Source of the DNA: Ga0077527 sp038316355
Lineage (GTDB): Bacteria; Pseudomonadota; Gammaproteobacteria; Burkholderiales; SG8-41
Assembly (NCBI GenBank): GCA_038316355.1
Contig: JBBQAO010000001.1
Location: 65,965 to 129,964 of the forward strand
Direction of reading: 5' to 3'
Length of the DNA: 64,000 nucleotides
Shown piece after piece: positions 58,246-64,000 of the stretch. Under the pieces are notes generated by a model. The model did not search any database. It was not told where the DNA came from and was given only the letters and a program-made list of their open reading frames with translations. Position 1 is the first letter of the stretch. The number at the start of each line of letters is the position of its first letter. Position numbers and translations under genes: made by a program.

Positions 58246-61002
58246 TCACAGGGGGCGCGCGCTTCCCGCCCCCCGCTCCGCCATTTGCGCAACGGCGAGC
58301 GCCAGGTCCAGCGACTCCATGAACTGACTGACCTTGATGGGCTTGGTGATGTAGTTGAAAAAACCCGCCTGCATTCCATTTTCAATATCCCGCGGCACCG
58401 CGTTGGCGCTCAGGGCGATGATCGGAATATGCCGGGTCGAAGGATCAGCGCGCAGCATACGCAGCGCCTCGATGCCGTTGATGCCCGGCAGGTTGATATC
58501 CATGAGGATCACATCGGGCTGGTTGGCGCGGGCGGACTCGATTCCACGGATGGCGTCGACTTCGCTCAGCAGCCGCAGATCCGGGCGCCGGGCGATAATT
58601 TGCTCGACCAGATCGAGGTTGGCCGGATTGTCCTCGACATAGAGCACGGTGCGCAGCGGTGCACCATCGGCCATAAGCGCTCTTGGCGGCGCCGAATGTC
58701 CCTCGCGCAGCGCCAGAAACTCCGGTGCGCCAGTGAGGGCCAGTTCGAACCAGAATGCGCTCCCGGTCCCGCTAATGCTTTCCACGCCGATGGCGCCGCC
58801 CATCAACTCGACCAGCCGCTTGGTCATCACCAGGCCAATACCGGTGCCCTCTTCAGAGCCGGCTTCCTTGCCGAGACGGTTGAACGGCTGGAAAAGTTGG
58901 CCGATTTGTTCCGGCGTCAATCCGACGCCGGTATCACGGATGCAAATGCGCACTGCGTCAACGGGCACCAGTGTGCATTCGACCAGCACCGCTCCGCCCT
59001 GCCTGTTGTATTTGATCGCATTGGAGAGCAGATTGATCAGGATCTGCTTGACGCGCATCCTGTCCGCGCAGATGAAAAACGGGGCCGCAAAGTCCGGAAA
59101 TGTCATGCTCAGGCCGCGCTTGCGCGCCTGCGGTTCGATCATGGCCTGGCATTCACGCACGACTTCGGCAAGTGCGACCGGCTCCACCGAAAGCGTCAGT
59201 TTTCCCGACTCGATCAGCGCAAGATCAAGGATTTCGTTGATCAGTTCAAGCAGATACCAGCCGGCCTTGAGAATCTGTTCGATATTGCGCTGCTGTGCGG
59301 GCGTCGGAGCCGGGGAGCCGGATTCCACCAACTGGGCGAACCCGAGGATTGCGTTAAGGGGCGTGCGCAGTTCGTGGCTCATGCTGGAGAGAAAATCCGA
59401 TTTCGACAGGCTGGCTTTTTCGGCCACAACCTTGGCCCCCTCAAGTTCGATGTTCTTCTCCTGCAGCACCTGGTCCAGGCGTTTTCGCTCCGTCACATCG
59501 CGCGCGGCGGCAAACACGCCCTGCAGCCGCCGGTTGCGGTCGTAAAAAGTCGTGGCGTTGTACGAAACCACAGTTTCCTCGCCGCTCCTGCTGCGCGCCG
59601 TCAGTTCGTAGTCGGTGACCTTGCCTTCGGCCAGCACCTGCTTGATACCCCCCTCGGCGCGCGCCGGATCGGTAAAGCAGTCCTTGAACGGCGCGCCGAT
59701 CAGCTCGTCGCGCGTGCAACCGGTGAGCTCCTCCATCTGCTTGTTGGCGTCGGTGATGATGCCCTGCGCATCGGTGGTCATCAGTGCATCGATATTCGAT
59801 TCAATCAGCGAGCGCGTGTAGAACTGCTGGTCGCGCAAGCGCTGGTCGAGCCGCCTTTGCTCCTCTTCAATGTGCTTGCGGGCGGTATTGTCGGTGCCGA
59901 TCAGCAGGTAGCCGATGACCGCTTCCTGCGCGTCGCGCAGCGCCGTGACCGACACCACCGCCGGAAAGCGGCTGCCGTCCTTGCGGATATAGGTCAGCTC
60001 GTATATGTCTTCGATGCCGCGCGAGGCCTTGAACACCAGCGCCTCGAAGCCGGGCGTGATGGGGGTGCCGAGCTCAAGACTCAGCGCCGCAGCACGCGCA
60101 ATGACCTCCTGCGGATCGGAAATGTCGGCCGGGGTGATCTTGTTCAGCACGTCGGCTGCGGCATAACCCAGCATGCGTTCGGCACCGACGTTGAAAATCT
60201 GGATCACACCTTTCGCGTCCGTGGCAATGCTCGAGAAGTTGGCGCTGTTAAAAATGGCGCTTTGCAGTGCCCCGGCCTTGAGCAGTGCTTCTTCCGCCCG
60301 TTTGCGCGCAGTGTTGTCGGTGCCGATCAGCAGGTAGCCGATGATGGCATCCTGATCGTTGCGCAGCGCCGTAACCGAGACGATGGCCGGAAAGCGGCTG
60401 CCGTCTTTACGGAAATAGGTCAACTCGTAAATGTCTTCGATGCCGCGCGAGGCCTTGAACACCAGCGCCTCGAAGCCGGGCGTGATGGGGGTGCCGAGCT
60501 CAAGACTCAGCGCCGCAGCACGCGCAATGACCTCCTGCGGGTCGGAAATGTCGGCCGGGGTGATCTTGTTCAGCACGTCGGCTGCGGTGTAGCCCAGCAT
60601 GCGTTCGGCGCCGACGTTGAAGATCTGGATCACACCCTTTTCATCTGTGGCGATACTGGAGAAGTAGGCGCTGTTGAAAATGGCGTTCTGCAATGCGCCG
60701 GTCTTGAGCAGCGTCTTTTGACGTCCGGATTCCGTGGCGCCGTCGGCGCCACCCTGTTGTCCACCCGCAGCGTCACCAGCCGCAGATTTCGACAAAGCCT
60801 CTTTCGCGCCAAAAAAACATTGGCATACCTTTTCGGACGGGGTTTGGCTGCAGACTTTCGCCGGGCCGGTCGCGCAGGCATTTTTGAGATGAATCGCGGA
60901 AAAGGGCACAGAAAAAACGGACATGCTCAGGGCGAACCATGGAACTCCTGATGGGGCCAGCATCTTCCTGTTCAGGTTGGCGATATGTGCGCCAGCACAC
61001 AT
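58246..61002 (-). CDS. Hybrid PAS sensor histidine kinase / response regulator
   Basis: Up to 918 residues (internal ATG codons at 60963 and 60924 are alternative starts). Domains in order: unstructured N terminus; two almost identical PAS/PAC units (residues 98-239 and 240-381); a third, different PAS (about 395-510, 'SNIDALMTTDAQGIITDANKQ'); HisKA with phospho-His in FLSSMSHELRTPLNAILGF; HATPase with N box ('QILINLLSNAIKYN'), G1 ('IRDTGVGL') and G2 ('GTGIGL'); and a C-terminal receiver with phospho-Asp in DVILMDINLPG and 'FNYITKPI'. No membrane segments, so a cytoplasmic sensor. The signal is unknown. No HPt or output gene adjoins it. Confidence 0.93.
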   Translation of the reverse strand: MCAGAHIANLNRKMLAPSGVPWFALSMSVFSVPFSAIHLKNACATGPAKVCSQTPSEKVCQCFFGAKEALSKSAAGDAAGGQQGGADGATESGRQKTLLKTGALQNAIFNSAYFSSIATDEKGVIQIFNVGAERMLGYTAADVLNKITPADISDPQEVIARAAALSLELGTPITPGFEALVFKASRGIEDIYELTYFRKDGSRFPAIVSVTALRNDQDAIIGYLLIGTDNTARKRAEEALLKAGALQSAIFNSANFSSIATDAKGVIQIFNVGAERMLGYAAADVLNKITPADISDPQEVIARAAALSLELGTPITPGFEALVFKASRGIEDIYELTYIRKDGSRFPAVVSVTALRDAQEAVIGYLLIGTDNTARKHIEEEQRRLDQRLRDQQFYTRSLIESNIDALMTTDAQGIITDANKQMEELTGCTRDELIGAPFKDCFTDPARAEGGIKQVLAEGKVTDYELTARSRSGEETVVSYNATTFYDRNRRLQGVFAAARDVTERKRLDQVLQEKNIELEGAKVVAEKASLSKSDFLSSMSHELRTPLNAILGFAQLVESGSPAPTPAQQRNIEQILKAGWYLLELINEILDLALIESGKLTLSVEPVALAEVVRECQAMIEPQARKRGLSMTFPDFAAPFFICADRMRVKQILINLLSNAIKYNRQGGAVLVECTLVPVDAVRICIRDTGVGLTPEQIGQLFQPFNRLGKEAGSEEGTGIGLVMTKRLVELMGGAIGVESISGTGSAFWFELALTGAPEFLALREGHSAPPRALMADGAPLRTVLYVEDNPANLDLVEQIIARRPDLRLLSEVDAIRGIESARANQPDVILMDINLPGINGIEALRMLRADPSTRHIPIIALSANAVPRDIENGMQAGFFNYITKPIKVSQFMESLDLALAVAQMAERGAGSARPL
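59860..60711 (-). repeat. Tandem duplication of a PAS unit (2 x 426 bp)
   Basis: Bases 60286-60711 and 59860-60285 encode two PAS/PAC units that differ at only about 15 of 142 residues (for example Y-T-A against Y-A-A, F-R-K-D against I-R-K-D). The DNA is also nearly identical over long stretches, which indicates a recent in-frame duplication inside the kinase gene. Confidence 0.9.
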
Positions 61003-61217
61003 AGGGCGCCGTCGCGCATGGCCTCCCGCCCAAACCCGCCGCCGTCATCTTCTTTCCCGCCTTGCTGTTCCGGCTAGAATTCACTGACAAGCAAAGCTTG
61101 GCCGGCCAAAGTAACCGGGATTTGACTTTGAGCCTGAGGCGCCCGGCCGTAACGGGCGACTCCATATAATGACGTCGCCCCTATGCGTAAAAAATTAGCG
61201 AGCTGAACGGGGAAAAG

Positions 61218-61433
61218 ATGGCCGGCAAAACGCGCCACGACATACTTGAAGTCAGCCCCGGCGCGCCATCGGAGGTGGAGCTGGCCGCTTACGAGCGGCT
61301 TGCTGCAAAATACGATCCCGAGAACCCTCAAACGGCGGCAGTCCCGACGACCACTCCGCCTCCGCAAACAGATCAGCAACCGCATTGCCGTCTGTTCGTT
61401 ACCGAACATACAGGAACTTGGGCCGGCCACTAA
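61218..61433 (+). CDS. Small J-domain-like protein lacking HPD
   Basis: 71 residues; GGGGAAAAG lies just upstream of the ATG at 61218. The opening RHDILEVSPGAPSEVELAAY then ERLAAKYDPENPQT resembles the first two helices of a DnaJ J domain ('.Y.VL.VSP.AS...I..AYR.LA.KYHPD.NP'), but the essential His-Pro-Asp is replaced by Y-D-P-E and the rest is missing. It may be a degenerate remnant or a J-like peptide that cannot stimulate Hsp70. Real expression is doubtful. Confidence 0.4.
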   Translation: MAGKTRHDILEVSPGAPSEVELAAYERLAAKYDPENPQTAAVPTTTPPPQTDQQPHCRLFVTEHTGTWAGH

Positions 61434-61484
61434 GCTCGTGCACTTCGGCATCGGCCCGAACCTGCAGAAGTGCAATTGCCCATT

Positions 61485-62117
61485 ATGTCCGCTGCGATAG
61501 CGCCTTACGTTACCGCCGCCGGTACCGCACAGCCACCCCCGCCCCTGACTTTGCGCCAGCGGCTACGCACTCAAACCGCATTTGCACACGATCAACTGGA
61601 GCGTTCGCCGCTGCTGGCCGCGTTGTCCAGCGGCAGCATCGACCGGCAGCGCTACGCGCAATACCTGCGCCGCATGGAAGTCTTCCACCACGCGCTGGAC
61701 GACGCGCTGTGGCACCAACTGCCGCCGGGCTACCCGCACGCCGGCCTGAATCAACGCGCGGCCTTGGCCCGCGACCTTGCAGCCTTGAACACCCCGCCCG
61801 CGCACCTGCCCGCGGCGCTGGCCCGGGCCGCGCGCGCCCTGGTGGGCAGCCACGCGGCCGCCTGGGGCATGCTTTATGTGCTGGAGGGCGCGCGGCTGGG
61901 CTCGCAAGTGCTGCTTAAGCGCAATGCCAACAACCAAACAGTTCAACAAGCCAATGCTTTCATCCGCGGCGATGCCGAAGTCACCGGCAGGATGTGGCTG
62001 GCTTTTTGCGCCGCACTGGAGTCGAGCGTAGCCCCGGCCGATGTCTGCACACTGCTGGCCACGGCCGAGCAAACCTTTGAACTGTTGGACCATTGGCTCA
62101 ATGCACCGCATGACTGA
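61485..62117 (+). CDS. bphO: Biliverdin-producing haem oxygenase
   Basis: About 210 residues from the ATG at 61485 (a GTG at 61470 is possible). All-helical haem oxygenase of the BphO type: 'LRQRLRTQTAFAHDQLERSPLL' with the proximal His of T-x2-x-H-D/E-x-L-E, 'YAQYLRRMEVFHHALDDALW', and the distal-helix 'AAAWGMLYVLEGARLGSQVLLK' (G-x-L-Y-V-x-E-G-x-x-L-G). It opens haem to biliverdin, the chromophore of the phytochrome encoded next. The stop overlaps the bphP start by eight bases, so translation is coupled. Confidence 0.93.
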   Translation: MSAAIAPYVTAAGTAQPPPPLTLRQRLRTQTAFAHDQLERSPLLAALSSGSIDRQRYAQYLRRMEVFHHALDDALWHQLPPGYPHAGLNQRAALARDLAALNTPPAHLPAALARAARALVGSHAAAWGMLYVLEGARLGSQVLLKRNANNQTVQQANAFIRGDAEVTGRMWLAFCAALESSVAPADVCTLLATAEQTFELLDHWLNAPHD

Positions 62118-63708
62118 CATCAGCGCCAGCGAGCGCGCCCAAGCCACACCGGCAGCGCTGAAACCGCTGAACTTGGACAGCTGCGCGCAAGAACTTATCC
62201 ACCTGCCCGGCGCCATTCAGCCCCAAGGCGCCTTGCTGGCCTGCGAGCAGCGCAGCCTCACGGTGCTGTCAGCCAGCGCGAACGCGCAGGACTTCTTTGG
62301 CCGAACGCCGGCCCAATTGCACCGCCAGTCCCTGGGCACGCTGCTCGACCCACACAGCGTGGCCAGCATCCGCAGCGCACTGGAAGCCGCCTTCGTACGG
62401 CCGTACATGCCCAGCCTGGTCGCCTTGCGGCTGCACGACGGCCGTGAGTTACAGGGCAACGTGCACGCGCACGGGGGTGTGGTCTATGTCGAGGTCGGGC
62501 CCACCGCGCAGGTCCATGTGCAGGCCATGTACACCGTGCTGCAAAATACCTACCCGGTGCTGGGCAGCATGACCGAAGCCGACTCACTGGAGTCCATGCT
62601 CACCCTGGCTGCCAGCTACGTCAAACGTGTGACCGGTCTGGATCGCGTGATGGTCTACCGCTTTGACGAGCATTGGCACGGCGAGGTGATCGAAGAACAG
62701 TGCGCTCGCGCTGACGTGCCGCTGTACTTCGGGCTGCGCTTTCCTGCCAGCGACATCCCATCGCAAGCACGCGCTCTGTACCGCACGGGGCTCATCCGCT
62801 ACATCGCCGACGTCAGCTATACCGCCGTGCCGCTGGCGCCGCTCTTGAATCCACGAGGCCAACTGCCCTTTGACCTGAGCTACTGCACCTTTCGCAGCGT
62901 CTCGCCGGTGCACCTGCAATATCTGAAGAACATGGGCGTGAGCTCCACGCTGGTAGTCTCCATCGTCGTCGACGGCGAACTGTGGGGCCTGATCTCTTGC
63001 CACCACTATGCGCCCACCGCGCTGTCGCTGGTGCAGCGGCAGATCTGCGGCATGGTGGCGCTGGTGGCCGGCGCCATGGTGAAGTCACTGCAGGATAAAC
63101 AACAAAGCCAGCAGCGCGTGCGCCGCGCCGCGCAGCAACTGGCCATCATGCAGGCCTTCGGCGTAGCCGGTCGCTCGGTGCAGTCGGCGCTGAAGTCGGC
63201 CGCCGTGGGCCTGACCAAGCTGATGGACGCCACGGGCGGCGCGCTGTGGCTCGACGATGAGGTCATGCCCTTCGGCCACACGCCGCATCCCGGGGTGCTG
63301 GCCACTCTGGTCAAACAGGCTCGTGCAGCGCTGGCCAGCGTGCCCGAGCGCCCCTGGCACTGCACCCACCTGGGCCAGCCCGGCGCGGGCACCCCGGTTT
63401 TGGGCGGCGGGCTGGCGATTGCGCTAGACCCGCAGGCGAGCAAGGGCCTGATCTGGCTGCGGCCGGAGTTGCGCCAGATGGTGCTGTGGGGCGGCAACCC
63501 CGACGAACCGGCAACCCAAACCGACAACAGTGACGGCAGCACCACGATCAGCCCACGCCAGTCCTTTGAGAGTTGGAAGCAGACCGTGCAAGGCCAATGC
63601 GCAGCCTGGACCGCCGCTGATCTTGAAGCCGCCGCTTCCCTGCGCCCGCTGGAGCTGGTGCTAGTATCGCACCAGGCCATCGATCTGCTGCACGCCAGTG
63701 AAGAATAA
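62110..63708 (+). CDS. bphP: Bacteriophytochrome photosensory core (PAS-GAF-PHY), ends at in-frame TAA
   Basis: 532 residues from the ATG at 62110. PAS domain with the biliverdin-binding Cys in LDSCAQELIHLPGAIQPQGA; GAF domain with 'YRFDEHWHGEVIEEQC', the DIP motif in RFPASDIPSQARALYR and chromophore-contact His in 'HLQYLKNMGVSSTLVVSIV'; PHY domain with the tongue W/G-x-G motif 'RPELRQMVLWGGNP' and PRxSF in SPRQSFESWKQTV. It senses red/far-red light. The frame ends ...LLHASEE-TAA but the same frame continues with a PAS domain, so the stop looks like a nonsense mutation inside a longer kinase. Confidence 0.92.
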   Translation: MTDISASERAQATPAALKPLNLDSCAQELIHLPGAIQPQGALLACEQRSLTVLSASANAQDFFGRTPAQLHRQSLGTLLDPHSVASIRSALEAAFVRPYMPSLVALRLHDGRELQGNVHAHGGVVYVEVGPTAQVHVQAMYTVLQNTYPVLGSMTEADSLESMLTLAASYVKRVTGLDRVMVYRFDEHWHGEVIEEQCARADVPLYFGLRFPASDIPSQARALYRTGLIRYIADVSYTAVPLAPLLNPRGQLPFDLSYCTFRSVSPVHLQYLKNMGVSSTLVVSIVVDGELWGLISCHHYAPTALSLVQRQICGMVALVAGAMVKSLQDKQQSQQRVRRAAQQLAIMQAFGVAGRSVQSALKSAAVGLTKLMDATGGALWLDDEVMPFGHTPHPGVLATLVKQARAALASVPERPWHCTHLGQPGAGTPVLGGGLAIALDPQASKGLIWLRPELRQMVLWGGNPDEPATQTDNSDGSTTISPRQSFESWKQTVQGQCAAWTAADLEAAASLRPLELVLVSHQAIDLLHASEE

Positions 63709-64000
63709 TTCAGGGGCCTGTCCGGCCTGTCCTCGGTTGCCTTTTGGGTATCGGACGCCCAGCACCGCTTCACGCAGTTCGAAACGGGCCGACTGGGCGC
63801 GATGGGTCTGCATCTCGCACCGCTGGGCGGGCCGTTGGCCGCGTCGTTCTTGCCCGACACCTCCGACGGCGAGCCGCTGCCCGTCTTGATGGCACACCAC
63901 CGTGTCATCCGCGAACTCGACTGCCACGCCGCGCTGCCCGACGGTCGCCGGTTGCCGCTGACGCTCAATGCCGAGCCGATCTACAGCCCCACGGGGGCCT
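63709..64000 (+). pseudogene. PAS domain in frame after the bphP stop (runs off window)
   Basis: Directly after the TAA the same frame reads FRGLSGLSSVAFWVSDAQHR and continues open to the end of the window ('FLPDTSDGEPLPVLMAHHR', 'CHAALPDGRRLPLTLNAEPIYS'). Together with the preceding HASEE this matches the PAS linker pattern 'SEE-x-FRGLTELSSDWYWEQDAQFRF' of multi-domain kinases. No start codon with a ribosome-binding site lies between, so it is best read as the continuation of the phytochrome gene interrupted by one stop. The output domain lies outside the window. Confidence 0.7.

Noticed and set aside
63706..63708. Recoding of the bphP stop as selenocysteine or pyrrolysine
   Set aside because: The codon is TAA, which neither UGA (Sec) nor UAG (Pyl) recoding reads, and no redox cysteine is expected there.

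Overview
The window is GC-rich chromosomal DNA of a Gram-negative proteobacterium, most likely a betaproteobacterium. Pointers are two Bug-type tripartite-tricarboxylate receptors, an xseB-ispA-dxs-folE-ribBA run, ClpS/ClpA next to a cold-shock gene, fccAB sulfide oxidation genes and a bacteriophytochrome with its haem oxygenase. No phage or complete insertion sequence was found. Degraded gene pieces beside a tRNA-Asn fragment near 57.8 kb look like an old integration scar.

Layout: chrA (5'-truncated), an amidotransferase and a retropepsin-like protease (0-2.9 kb); two toxin-antitoxin modules back to back (2.97-4.6 kb), one with a frameshifted toxin; riboflavin, folate and isoprenoid genes on the minus strand (4.6-9.7 kb); a minus-strand selenoprotein operon (9.8-13.3 kb); a divergent plus-strand arsenosugar-type cluster headed by radical-SAM arsS (13.6-23.6 kb); a Rieske oxygenase, a sulfurtransferase and a 2.3-thousand-residue two-partner-secretion adhesin (23.7-33.1 kb); fccAB, clpSA and csp (33.3-38.3 kb); an abundant-looking protein of unknown family, aceB and rluE (38.5-42.6 kb); two small exported lysine-rich peptides, a NUDIX hydrolase, mnmA and a GST (42.7-45.6 kb); a third selenoprotein, an amidase and two receptors (45.7-50.1 kb); selA-selB-thioredoxin-reductase-like genes, DUF1415, yaeQ and selC (50.3-56.2 kb); then a PrpD-family gene, the scar, a hybrid histidine kinase and bphO-bphP (56.4-64 kb).

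The most interesting content is a selenocysteine system that ordinary gene calling would break up. The window carries selA, selB and a tRNA-Sec (selC), and three genes whose in-frame UGA sits exactly at a redox-active cysteine position: a PrdB/GrdB-like protein (U-P-N-C), an AhpD-like protein (C-H-Y-U, with an all-Cys paralogue C-R-Y-C in the same operon) and a glutaredoxin-DinB fusion (U-S-S-C). Two of the UGA codons are followed at the right distance by perfect 7-8 bp hairpins with a G-U-N triloop, as expected for bacterial SECIS elements. A TetR-family regulator lies inside the first operon, and a perfect palindrome overlaps the divergent promoters between that operon and arsS. This suggests joint control of the selenoprotein operon and the arsenosugar/'selenodomain' cluster. 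A thioredoxin-reductase-like flavoprotein encoded directly after selB is a plausible electron donor.
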